A stretch of 64,000 nucleotides of DNA, taken from positions 653,501 through 717,500 of the forward strand of contig JAKOGI010000123.1 of NCBI GenBank assembly GCA_029747015.1, given 5' to 3'. Below the pieces are notes generated by a model. The model was not told the DNA's origin. It did not search any database and saw only the letters and a list, made by a program, of their open reading frames with translations. Shown here one piece after another: positions 49,986 through 61,389 of the stretch. The stretch is from Carnegiea gigantea. Its lineage: Eukaryota > Streptophyta > Magnoliopsida > Caryophyllales > Cactaceae. How positions within the stretch are numbered: position 1 is the stretch's first letter; each line of letters starts with the position of its first letter. A program made the position numbers and the translations under genes.

Positions 49986-51069
49986 GTATGCTAATTAAAC
50001 TGAAGGCATTGTCCTATAAAACATGTATAACTTTCTGGCATAAGTCTTCAGTTAGAATTGATAATACTCAAATTCAAGATCTGCCCTTCAAAAAAATTCA
50101 AGATCTTGTTTAAAGAAAAGAAATTATATCTCAACTCTCTGAACCAATCTTTTCCAATCATTATCATAAATCAGAATTTCCTTTATTTTTAAGTAGTATG
50201 TCTTACAATTTGTTGCAGAGTGTGATGGATATTTGAAGAAAATTTGACAAATAAATAATTTTTGGTGCATATGAAGCACAACAACTAATGTAAGTGGAAT
50301 TCACCCCCTAGATTATCGAGAACAACTTGCAAATATTTTAACAATATATTTTAACAGTAATTGGCACCTGCTATAAATAATGCATATATCTTGAGGTTTT
50401 ATATGTTATATATAAATAAAAACAACATAATTCATGTATTTTTAGCTTAATCTATCCAAATTCCAAAGTCAAGATTTATTAATGATCTCAATTTATTTAG
50501 GAGTAATATACAAGTTTGTCAAATTTTTAATTCGCATATTTAAATTCTCAATTTTGTGCATTAAATTATGTGAGATAAAAAAAGCCAGATTACTCTATGT
50601 TTAATTTGCTCTTCATCAAAAGCTTAAAATTTCAATTCACTAATTGAGCATGGTAATCTTAATTAAGCGCCATATGTGTTATATTCGAGGCAGAAAAAGT
50701 GAGTATCAATTAGCTCAATTGAAAAATCTGTGAGAATTTTTACTAAATTTGAGTTCACAAATCTTCCAAATCAACATTCGTACTTCTATTTGCACCGAAA
50801 ATTGTTAAGGTGGGAAAAAGTAAACACTATACTCTTCATTAAGCAAAATATGTGTAAAGTAAAAGGGAAAAAAAACTAGTATACATATGGTGATTGAAAA
50901 TATAGCTATATACACTCTTAGTTCATCAAATATTTGCAATATATACACTCTTTTTTTACCCTTGATCTTCATTATGTCAAACATTCATAAATTATAAGTC
51001 TTACTGGTAGCATAATTAAATATTAGTTAGTTAATGCTTACCCTGACTATATTCTATTTTTATTTAATT
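49986..51069. other. AT-rich spacer
   Basis: No gene or clear repeat recognised. Confidence 0.4.
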
Positions 51070-51072
51070 TTA

Positions 51073-51457
51073 GGCTCCATTTGGACCTTGTAAAATTTCG
51101 TGGAGAGAAAAAAATTTGGGAAAGTAACTTTTTTTTCTTATGGTTGATTTAGAGAAAATCACAAAGAAAAAAATATGGAGAAAAGTTAGGTGAAAAAATT
51201 GTTAGAAATAAATGATAAAATTTTCCTCATAAAATTGTGAGGAAAGTTTGAAAAAAATTCCCAACATCCTCCGATCTCACATTGTTTAGATGATATCAAC
51301 ATGATTCAAGTAGTTCATCAACATTCAAATTTCCGTTGTATTTTTTTCTCAATCCAAACAAGAGAAAAAAACTCTTTTTCTCCCTACTTTTTTTTCCTTC
51401 ACATTTTTTTCCTTCAACTTTTACTTCCACCAAATTTTCTAAGGACTAAACAGAACC
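51073..51457. mobile_element. Tourist-like (PIF/Harbinger) MITE, copy 1
   Basis: The target duplication is TTA (51070-51072 and 51458-51460). The ends are GGCTCCATTTGGACCTT and, inverted, GGTTCTGTTTAGTCCTT, followed by matching aaaatttcgtgg / aaaatttggtgg. The 385-base body has no coding capacity. Confidence 0.83.
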
Positions 51458-52356
51458 TTACTCTGATCTCATCTTGCTAGTTGCTATGCTCCCAAATTAA
51501 TGGTTAGTTTCATTAATTAAATGTGTATCATTAATTGTCTATTAGTGAACTGTTAAGATTTAAAACCTTGACATTAGCAAAACACTCAATTCCCCCCCCC
51601 CCCCAAAAATGTATTGAGCACTCTAGGCCAACTTATCGAGGACAAATTTTGGCCCCCTTCATGGTCCCTTAACTTCATGGTCTCTAGTTGAAGATGATTT
51701 TTTGGTCTTCGATCCTTCATTTTATTGGAGTCAAACTAATATTGGCCTATTAAGGGATAGAGTTCTTCCGTCATATATTTTTTTCATTCACAATATTCAA
51801 ATCAAATACCTCATTTAAGAAAAATAAGTGTTAAACTATTTGAATTAGCCTATATTAATGAAGGGTGTTTTTGAATGTACCACATTTTTTTCGATCATTA
51901 GTTGAAAAAATCTCATAAAGATACAACTGCATATCAAACAAAAAGACTGCGAAAAGGCAGAATTATAGCTACTAATAAAAGAACGAAAAACACTAATTAC
52001 TAAACAATAAAATAGGCAGTAAATGATCACTAACATACCACTCTAATCAACAAAAGGTACAAAGGCAAGCACTCTCACGTTCATCTATCTCAATATTAAG
52101 ATTTAAATCTCATGCCTTTTAGGGTTTAAAATTTTTTAGATAAAAAGATTCAAATATAAGTCATCCTAAATTAAATGGTATTAATGATCAGATTAAACAA
52201 TTCATAAATTTATAATGCTCTAGATCATTGCCTCTAGTCCTCTTGCACATGATTCTCATACCCTTTTCGACACTTCTCTCTAACTTCTAAGTTGTTATTT
52301 TTTTAATCTTCCGTATATGGTATTCATTAGCATAGTTCTCTTAACCGAAATTTTTA
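51458..52356. other. AT-rich spacer between the two MITEs
   Basis: A C13-A5 junction lies at 51592-51609. No gene seen. Confidence 0.5.
51592..51609. repeat. C13-A5 junction
   Basis: Homopolymer pair of the same polarity as the others. Confidence 0.95.
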
Positions 52357-52821
52357 GGCTTCATTTAGTCCTTAGAAAATTTGGTGGGAAGAAAAATCGA
52401 AAGAAAAAAAAGTAGGGAGAAAAAATTTTTTTTTCTCTAGTTTGGACCTTTGAAAATTTGATGGAAATAAAAAAAATCTGAAAAAATTACTTTTTTTTCT
52501 TGTGTTTGGTTCAGAGAAAATTACAAAGAAAAAAATATGGAGGAAAGTTAAGTGAAAAAATTGTTAGAAACAAGTGATAAAATTTTCCTCATAAAATTGT
52601 GAGGAAAGTTTGAAGAAAATTCTCAACCTTCTCCAATCCCACATTACTTATATGACATCAACATGATTCAAATAGTTTCATCAATATTTAAATTTCTCAT
52701 CGAAATTTTTATATTTTTTTCTCAATTAAAATAAAAAAAACTCATTTTCTTTAAACTTTTTTTCTTTTACATTTTTTTCTTCAAATTTTTTTTAGCAAAA
52801 TTTTTAAGGACTAAACGAAGC
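52357..52821. mobile_element. Tourist-like (PIF/Harbinger) MITE, copy 2
   Basis: Same family as 51073-51457, with TTA duplications at 52354-52356 and 52822-52824. The ends are GGCTTCATTTAGTCCTT and inverted GCTTCGTTTAGTCCTTA. The core, including ttttcctcataaaattgtga, is nearly identical to copy 1. It is 80 bases longer because a terminal-like block (ttggacctttgaaaatttga) is repeated inside its left arm. Confidence 0.85.
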
Positions 52822-52824
52822 TTA

Positions 52825-53815
52825 AAAGATCAAAAAAGGGTAAAGTTTGTGACATACACAGAGAAGAAAGGCTGCACACACACATACCAAAAACAATAGT
52901 AAAAAAGATTGACTGAAAATGGAAAATACTTGAGAAATGAATATACCATTTTAAAAAACCAAAATTGTACTTGTAAATGAAGGGGATAGCATGCACAAGT
53001 GTACAAACATGCAGAATACATAGGCCTTTTGTTGACTAACTACATGCCTTTGTTGACTCCATAGAACCATATCAACACCTAAGTAATTGTGCAACTAAAT
53101 ACAGTAATTTATAAACGTAGATGGGTATGAACATGATACATGAGAAAGAATCTTTCTTCACGTGAGAAAACTACAAAAATTAGCAGAACATGTGAACATA
53201 AGTGTCGCATCGTACCCCCCCCCCAAAAAAAAAAAAAAAAACAGTGACATATATACTCTCTTGTCAAAGAGTACAATTACTAATCTTGTGCATTTTATTA
53301 AGGTCTTTGCTGTACTGTGCTTGAATTGACCACCCTCAACAGTCAACAATCACTCAATTAATTAATCCACTTGCTCTTTACTTATATTGTTAATCTAAAC
53401 TGTTAGATGAATTTAGGAATTTTATTTACAATGAGATAATCTCACTTATAAAGTTTATGGGAAACCGAGAATGTCCATAATGAATTATTATTTAAATTAC
53501 CGCTTCACATTTGTTAACCGGCTTCGTGTATTTTTCAGGTTCTGAGTACATTGACATCACCTCTATCTCCATTGTATTACACTGTTTTTGTGCCTCATTT
53601 AACCCCCCAAAAAAAAGCTTCACATTTGTACGGATTTTTTCAAAAGTAATTTCTAATTTCAATTTTTCGAAGAGTCAGTTATAACAATTGAGAATGTAAA
53701 TTTTAATTGATAATATTGAAAATAGATTATGATTAATTTTAATAGAAAAATTTATATCAACTATACTATCATAATTTCAGTAATATTTTTGGATGCGAAT
53801 AGTTTCTCCATCTTA
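52825..53815. other. AT-rich spacer
   Basis: C10-A17 (53215-53241) and C6-A8 (53603-53616) junctions lie here. No gene recognised. Confidence 0.5.
53215..53241. repeat. C10-A17 junction
   Basis: Homopolymer pair. Confidence 0.95.
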
Positions 53816-53999
53816 TCTATATCTATATAATACATAATAGTAAAGTTTTAATAACTACCCTTTCCTAAATCCTCATTAATTTGAACTTCTCAACCGTTCG
53901 ATTTACATCACAATAAATAGCAGCCGTTGATTTTAAATACTCAACCAAAAAATAAATAACTCACCCTAAACCATCTACCCACCCACGTGCGTTGAACTT

Positions 54000-55560
54000 T
54001 CTAGACCTGCATTTTCTTCTTCTCTCTCCTCACCAACCAGCCTGTCCATTTTAATTACCAGGAAATTGTCTTCTCTCTCTTTCTCTCTCTCTCTCCCCCC
54101 ACCCTCTGTGTCTGCATTTCTTCCTTTCCCATAGCTTCCTCCATGAAACACACCACCGCCATTACAACACATCAGCTTTCAACCATCAATTCCACTGATA
54201 TTTCTTTCATACCTTTCATTAATAAAGCTGATTTCTGGGTTTTTGTTAATAGTTGTTCATCCCGTTTTCGGATTTTCACTCTTTTCTTATGGAGTCCAAT
54301 GTTTTTGTCATTTCCAGATCCATGGTAGAACATTCCAGAGGCACAAGAGGAGCAGAAGAAGACAGTGGGGATGGTGGTAACTTGAACACCGGCACTCCAA
54401 GAACCACTCCAGGCGCAAGTTGAGCAGAAGTAAACCTGAACACCGGTAAAATTGGGTGGAGACGGTGGCATGCATACAGCATATACAGAGTAGAACAGAG
54501 GTAGCCGTTTTTCTTAAAATTCCTTCAGTTTTTTGAAGCAGATTTCCTATGTTGGTTGCAAATTCTTCTGATTTCCTTCTTCTTCGTATCCTTGATCTTC
54601 CAATTTTCTTTGAAGTTCCTTTTTTTAAGCATGTGGGTCCTCGATAGGCAACTTGATAGTTGATATGCGTTCTTCTTTGAAGTTTCTTTTTTAAGCATCT
54701 GGGTCTTGGACAGGTAGCTTAACAAGAACGCTCCCGGCATAGGTCCATAAAATGTTGAAATAAGTGTTCGTGTCCCCTTAGCATGGAACTATTGCTCAAT
54801 TGATTTTTTTCGAAATGTCAAGGTCACTCCATCGGTTTGGTGGTTTCAGATCAGTCTCTGTTTCAATTTAATTTAAGATTTTCTCAAAAAAAAACTTAGT
54901 TTCAGATTAGTTGTACAATCTTTGTTTCAATTTACTTAAATTGTTTCCAAAAAAAAAAAAAAAACAGTAAGTTATAATATAGTTCCTACCTCCATAAGAC
55001 TCCTACTTAGTTACAAACTTGTCGCCCACTTCTCGCCCACGCGGCCACGCACTAACAACTTAGAAATTGCTCACTGCTCACATCCCCCTCAACCGGCTAT
55101 GTGGTTTTGTTTTTAACAACCAATCAGTTCTCTCAGTCTCACATCTATCTCATAACCTCTTCTTCCATCTCCTATACCAATTGCAACTAATCAATTGAAA
55201 TCTTGAATAGATATTTCGTAAGCGTCCTGATCTTCGAAGGTAAACATACTCAAATTGAAAAAAGCTTATGACTTTTGATTTATGCATTGTTCATCAATTA
55301 CACATCTGTGGTCAATTTATTCGTAGTATGAGTTTTTGATTTTTTGATTTATACATATATATATGTTAGGTATTGGTTTTGCCAGAATCGATGGTCTATT
55401 CGCACTAGGCTACTGATTTAAAAATTTATGGATCTTCCTTGGTTAATTTGTCAATTTTAGTCATTGTATCATGTTTTCTATTTTCCTGTTGCAGGAGACA
55501 TTGGAGCTACTCTTCTGAAACCTGTATTTCAATCTCAATGTCCTCCAACGTTAGGTATTG
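54000..55560 (+). other. Possible captured gene fragments inside the Helitron
   Basis: At 54070-54100 there are CT-rich stretches, then ATG at 54143 followed by a 61-codon open frame of unknown identity. Another leader-like, C-rich stretch lies at 55020-55170. At 55494 a good acceptor (gttgcag) precedes gagacattggagctactctt. No protein family is recognised, so capture is only suggested by composition. Confidence 0.35.
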
Positions 55561-56419
55561 ATCTTCCAGAATTCGTTGTATATTTGCAATAGGCTAATTA
55601 TTGATGTAATTACCTATAGGCATCCTTCTCTTATCGATACATTATATTCTATCAAATTTTAGTTAAAGCACAGTCGTGACATAGGGTTCAGTAAATGTCA
55701 CTTGCTAGGTTAGCACTCCAATCAAATATATCATGTTGGAAATAGCTTTCTTAAGCTAAAATATAAGGTAGAGCTTTTACTTTGTAGACCTAATTAATAC
55801 CCCTGTAAGGGACCATGAAAGGCTGGTAGAGATAGGATGTACATACAAATGTTTCCTGCATGAACTGTACTATTAGCATATTATGTTGAAATTGATATAT
55901 TTTTTATTTAAATATCAGTTAAAAAATTACAGTATAATATAGCGGATAAGCTTAGTATTATACACTTAAAAGTAGCAATAATAAAATAATAAAAAAATAT
56001 GAAACAACCACAATAATAAGGAACCATATTGCTATGCACATATCCCCACAGTAATAAATAAAAAGAAATCTAAAAAGATTAGGAAATCAAAACAGATTTG
56101 AATACAATGGTACAATATCTAATCATTGTATTTCCTTGAGGAGTTCATTTATTGTCTTAGTATTTAAGCGTCATTATATATTCATTGGGCAAGATTTAGG
56201 CAATAGTCTATTATAAGGCACCTTGCACAAAATTTTGTAGATGCTATTATAAAAAGCATTGTGTCAGTGAATTTGATGTGGGATAATTGGAGATAACTGA
56301 GCATAAATCTATGAAAATAACATTATGATCTCTTGCAAACTTGAGTAAAAAGCATTACGATTACGTTAATTTCTTAATTTTTACCTTCCCACATTGTAAA
56401 AATTTTTTCAATTATTTAT

Positions 56420-56712
56420 TACTCCCTTTTTCCTTATCGACAAAAATACTTGGGACTAATTTTGTTGATATTGAATTAATCAAAGACCTAACCGTCGTAT
56501 TCTTTGTTCAATGAACCAAGTTAAACTTTTAGATGAAAATGAAATTAGTGTGTACATACTATAGCGTTGTTATTTTGGCTAAACATCTAATTGATTAGAG
56601 AGGTAATTGGTTATAGTACCATTTTCATTATAAAGAAAATAAATAATTTATCAAAAAATCCCTTATAAGTATAGTGTAGTGAAAGACCCAAATGATCAAG
56701 GAAGTAATTTTT
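56420..56712. mobile_element. Possible Stowaway-like MITE nested in the Helitron
   Basis: The left end TTACTCCCTTTTTCCTTATC and the right end inverted TTACTTCCTTGATCATTTG are related. The ends begin CTCCCT as in plant Stowaway elements. The target duplication is not resolved. Confidence 0.4.
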
Positions 56713-57020
56713 TGTCCCAAGAAGGAATAGTAATTGGTTGCTAGGTTATAGATATTAACCAACAAAGGGCTTCTTTGTGCTAAATGTACATATGTGGAAG
56801 TAGTTTTCAGTATTATACTTACGAAGTTATGGAGAAATTTAGATTTTATAAGATAAAGTTTAAGTCTCCTGCTCGGTTTGGAGGAAATTTTATGTCATAA
56901 GGAGGAATAGTAATTGGTTGTTAGGCTATAGATATTAATCAACAAAAGCGCTTCTTTTTACTAAATGCACAACTAGAGAAATAGTTTTTAGTATTGTTCT
57001 TACTAAGTTATAGGGATTTT
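56701..57020. repeat. Diverged tandem duplication, period 180
   Basis: 56701-56838 and 56881-57015 share gaatagtaattggttg, atagatattaa.caacaaa, gcgcttctt / gggcttctt and tactaagttat / tacgaagttat. About 80% similar by eye. Confidence 0.8.
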
Positions 57021-57204
57021 TGGTTTTTGTGCAAGAGCAATATCAATTATGGTTTAGTTTCATTTGGTATGTCAACTTATATAATCTTATGCAAATAGTT
57101 GTCATGCTACATGAGTCAATATGGCATGGGAAATGCATGAGTCAATGAAGTTGTGTCATCTTTTCAACGAGTCAATTATGTCTACAAGGATTCGATTATT
57201 ACGT

Positions 57205-57208
<4 letters not shown>

Positions 57209-57270
<62 letters not shown>
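57209..57270. repeat. (TA)n microsatellite next to the Helitron 3' end
   Basis: Perfect TA run of about 62 bases. Confidence 0.97.
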
Positions 57271-57273
<3 letters not shown>

Positions 57274-57319
57274 AATGTCTATTTTAACATATGTCGTGCA
57301 AAGCACGGGTCCAGACTAA

Positions 57320-58680
57320 TATTCAAAATTAAAGAATGCCATGTCAAATATAATCATATCGTGAACTAAATTTAGTGAGCTGAGAATGATATCTTCAATA
57401 AAATCTTTCATTTATCAAACCCAAAATGCCCCTATCATATTAAATGCAACAATTGAGTACACTAACGTCCTTGACGACGACCTAAAATAAAATTACTTAT
57501 TAGATATGCAAGATCAATGTGTGTAGGCATTGGACTATTCATCTTCTGGAAACTTTACTAGTTTTTGGCTAAAATGAAATCTCAATTGTCATCACCATGT
57601 ATACTAAGCATCTGGGACTCCGGGTTGGATACTTGAGGGGTGCAATGAGGAGTTCAAACCAACATACATTAGGCTTAGGCTAGGAATTAACTGATTAGTC
57701 CAACTTGTTGATGACTTGATATTATTCACTACGATGGAAACGCTATGAGTATAGGAATAATTGTGCAGCAACAAGGCGACTTTCTGACTTGGCTCAAGTC
57801 TTCAAGAAATGTAGGGGGTCCTTTTTTGGGGGGGGGGGAATCTTCTGCATGACGGACGAATGTTTGGCTAGCATTGATTTCCATTTTAGGCGTAGTGATT
57901 TAAGTTCACTTCATTGTTTTGTTTATTATCGCACAAGGCAACCTCTTCTAATAATGGTAGACTGGTAATTTTCCCTGGCACTTCCACAAATTTATGTGGT
58001 TCCTACATTGAATGCACACCATGAGAATCCAAGGGTCTCATTATTATTTATGTGGTTCACAATTTATAAATTCATTTGTGATTATGTAATACACAGTTTT
58101 TCTTTTGAAAAAGCATAATACAAATAAATTATATAATAAACAGAAAGAAAATTATGATGATTATATAACACAGATAAATTATAGTTTTTGAATTTTGTTA
58201 TTTTCAAAATTATTTCATTTAATGGGTTTCTCATATTTGCTTAGATTTGTTGGCCTATTTTCGTTTCTTTCATCCTTTTTGCATATACTTTTCTATGTGT
58301 GAGCAAAGGATGCGATGTCTTTATGTGTAAAGTTGAACTCGGTTCTGCATAAAAAAAAAACAAAAGAATCTGCCTACTTCATTAAATATTTGGGGGGAAA
58401 ATGGTCATTTTTGGAGGTAATTTCAGGCAAATACTTCATGTTGTTACAAAGGATAGTAGAGCAGATATCGTTGCATCTTCAATATCAAGGGCAACCTTTT
58501 GGTCTTACTGCAATATTCAACATTTTAGAACCAATGTGCGCCTTATGTATTCAAATTTAAGTGACAATAAACATGAGCGGTATAATATTAACTTTTTTTA
58601 ATTGATTACTCTATCATCTTTCCTAAATTATAATATTAACTATGTCTATAATGGCTATCGGTTTATTACTTGCATAGTAT
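57320..58680. other. Stretch between two Helitron 3' ends
   Basis: No gene. A T6-G11 junction lies at 57822-57838. It may be the 3' part of an older Helitron ending at 58735. Confidence 0.45.
57822..57838. repeat. T6-G11 junction
   Basis: Homopolymer pair. Confidence 0.95.
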
Positions 58681-58689
58681 ATGTTATGA

Positions 58690-58735
58690 GATGTCTATTT
58701 TAATATGCACCATGCATAGCATGGGTTCAGACTAA
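58690..58735 (+). mobile_element. Second Helitron 3' terminus of the same family
   Basis: gatgtctattttaatatg is followed by a CCATGC-ata-GCATGG hairpin (58710-58724), seven bases, then CTAA (58732-58735) and T. It matches the terminus at 57276-57319 closely, with compensating changes in the hairpin stem. No matching 5' end was found nearby. Confidence 0.7.
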
Positions 58736-59340
58736 TTTTGAATAACATAATTGTAAATACATGGTCAGAGGCTAATAATTTGTTAATGACTTATTATTCT
58801 ATTGTCTTTACTCTTAATTTTGATTAATAAATAATTAAAAATGTGATTTTAGGAGTTACCAACTCTTAATAGTTTACTTAATAGAATTAGATTGGGCTTG
58901 AAACTTTTGATCATAGCAAAATTCTATCCTCATATAAGGCATAAGTTAGTCACGTGACACTTCAATTCTAAAAATTATTGATAATTGGTTTTTTTATATA
59001 TCAATAATAAAGGTAATTGTATTTCTTTTTTGGATATTTTAGAAAAATATAATATCACAATGAAAGCTTTTCATTGAAATTTTAATTATTGATTGGAATC
59101 TCTCTTAAATTTTTTATATTTTATTTTTTTATGTTATTAATATGTTGCAATAGTTTTGGTAGAAAAAATGCATTTAATTATGTATTAATTAATTATGGTA
59201 ATCTAAGTATAACTTAATTTTCTTTCAAGGTGTAGTATTTATGACTGTAAGTAAATTTTTCGGGTTGGGATTATGTTGGAGTAACCAAACCTCCCAAATC
59301 TTGCTATGGAATATTGGTTTACTTTAGGTACATTCTCTCT
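58736..59340. other. AT-rich spacer
   Basis: No feature recognised. Confidence 0.4.
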
Positions 59341-59342
59341 GT

Positions 59343-59405
59343 ATACATATATACATACATACATACATATATATATATGTATGTATATATATATATGTGT
59401 GTGTT

Positions 59406-59464
<59 letters not shown>

Positions 59465-59478
59465 AGAGAGAGAGAGAG
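59343..59478. repeat. Compound microsatellite: TACA, TATG, TG, TA and GA runs
   Basis: Several dinucleotide and tetranucleotide runs lie end to end, finishing with (GA) at 59466-59478. Open frames over it are artefacts. Confidence 0.95.
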
Positions 59479-60180
59479 TACACAAATTTTAAGCAACAGG
59501 AAATTAAGCTCATCAAGCAAAACACAAAATAAAAATCACGACTCAAAGGCATAGGATGATGAAGTTATGGAGTGACAGCCTGCTCATGGAATGACAGCTG
59601 TATAATATAAGTACGTATCGTAACAACATTTTAATAAGGTGATTTTAGGTAATGCCTTGGCTTGTAATATAAGCTCAATTGCAGAAAATTTGATTATTTA
59701 CAAATAACTTTGTCAAGAAAAAATAACTACATAGATGAAGTTGGAATTTGAAAATCCTTTCTTTAATTTGTGCATTCGGCTTGTCCTTTGAGATCCATTT
59801 TTTTCCATGTTTCTTCACATCAAAAATCTTTTTTTTTAAACAAATACGATAAAACAATTTTTCCTTCAACCTATCCACTTTCTACGTACATATACAACTA
59901 GATATACTAGAATAGGGCCTAATCCCCCTTTCGCCCTTATGATAGTTAAAATCGTATATATTAATCTTTGAGGATATCCTATTAAAAATAAAATAAGGTC
60001 AAATCTAAAGCCGGTATATGCAATTTTATTAGATACCACAATCTCTACTATACACGTGAAACCCAAGATTTAAACTTAAATTTTCAATACATAATGGAAA
60101 ACCATTCACATATCACAGAGCCAACTTCTCTTCGGCACACCAAAAATCCACTTACAATGAAGTCAACTTTTTGAATTTAA

Positions 60181-60182
<2 letters not shown>
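59479..60182. other. AT-rich spacer
   Basis: No feature recognised. Confidence 0.4.

Positions 60183-60232
<50 letters not shown>
60183..60232. repeat. (TA)n microsatellite
   Basis: About 50 bases of TA. Confidence 0.97.
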
Positions 60233-60236
<4 letters not shown>

Positions 60237-60832
60237 AAAAAAAACTCATAAAAGTCTTTCTTCTAATGCTGGTAAAGGTAACCCCCTTGCATGGGCATGC
60301 AAATGAATTGGTCAATTCGTGTGGACCGTACAGTTCTTCTGGAGAACGTACAGGAAAAATATATGTATAATTAAACTTGCAACTTTTCATGTCGATCAAA
60401 AGCTATTTATGAATTATGTGATAGTTTTGATGGGCCTTTTGTTGTACAAAAAAATTACCAACTTTTCATCGTATCCGAAGGAGAGAAATTATTGGTTCAA
60501 TTTAACTCCCAATTCAGGTAGTAAAGAACCCTCAACTTAGCTCACATGCATGCACTCGGAAAATGACATTTCATGGATGTAGACAAGCTAGGTAATTCGG
60601 TAAGCTAGATAGGCATAACAGTGATCTTATATATTATTATAATATCAATGCCAAATTGTGAGTTGGTATGTCAAACTCCCGCATCTTCCATCAGCATATT
60701 AGTCGTAAAATAATAAATATCTTAATACAAGGTCCTTTTTAAGTGTTGACTTGAACTGTATATTATTATATAATAAATTGAAAAAAATAATATGATTGAA
60801 TAGGAGTGTGAAGGGATATTATAACGTGCAAC
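60233..60832. other. AT-rich spacer
   Basis: No gene recognised. Confidence 0.4.
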
Positions 60833-61146
60833 CAGATCTGGCAACAGATCGGATTTGGAGCGGGTGAGCCTCTATCCGCATTCATCCACTACACCCGATC
60901 CACCCGTCACCCACTCATCCCATCACCTGCATCCAATCTACCCACCACTCGTGGATGAAGAGGGTGGCAAACGGGTGAAACATATGAAATGCATTCTGTT
61001 TCATTTTATTCGTTTATCACTTAAATAATTTTTAAAAGCCGGACAATTTAAAAAATACAAAACAATAACCAACTGGAACCACATACCCTAATCGTAAACA
61101 TAACAATTACCACAAATGATAAAGAAACCAAACATAACTTGTATGC

Positions 61147-61223
<77 letters not shown>

Positions 61224-61381
61224 GGGTAACGGATCAGGTGGACTATCACCCGAATCCGACCCGATCCATTATCCGGTTATCCATCACCCATTTAATTCAC
61301 CCGTTTACTCGAGTTTTCACCCGATTTTTCGGGTCAGGTGAATCAGTTATCCATCGGATTCAGGTGAAATTGCCAGGCCTA
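60833..61381. mobile_element. Putative second hAT-like non-autonomous element
   Basis: The left end CAGATCTGGCAACAG and the right end inverted TAGGCCTGGCAATTTC share CTGGCAA, and both are followed by gatcgga / gaatccga words. The flanks CGTGCAAC (60825-60832) and CTTGTAAC (61382-61389) agree in 6 of 8 positions, a worn target duplication. The body repeats cacccg / cgggtg words in both orientations and contains a (TA)n run at about 61149-61219. Confidence 0.5.
61149..61219. repeat. (TA)n microsatellite inside the hAT-like element
   Basis: About 70 bases of TA. Confidence 0.97.
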
Positions 61382-61389
61382 CTTGTAAC

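Larger units (their letters stand above)
53816..57319 (+). mobile_element. Non-autonomous Helitron
   Basis: The left end A|TCTATATCTATATAATAC has the TC start and TATA-rich beginning of plant Helitrons. The right end has a short hairpin (CGTGC-aaa-GCACG, 57295-57307), nine bases, then CTAA (57316-57319) and a host T, matching the CTRR|T rule. No Rep/helicase reading frame is visible inside. The 54000-55560 part has leader-like and exon-like composition, so it may be captured gene sequence. Confidence 0.75.
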
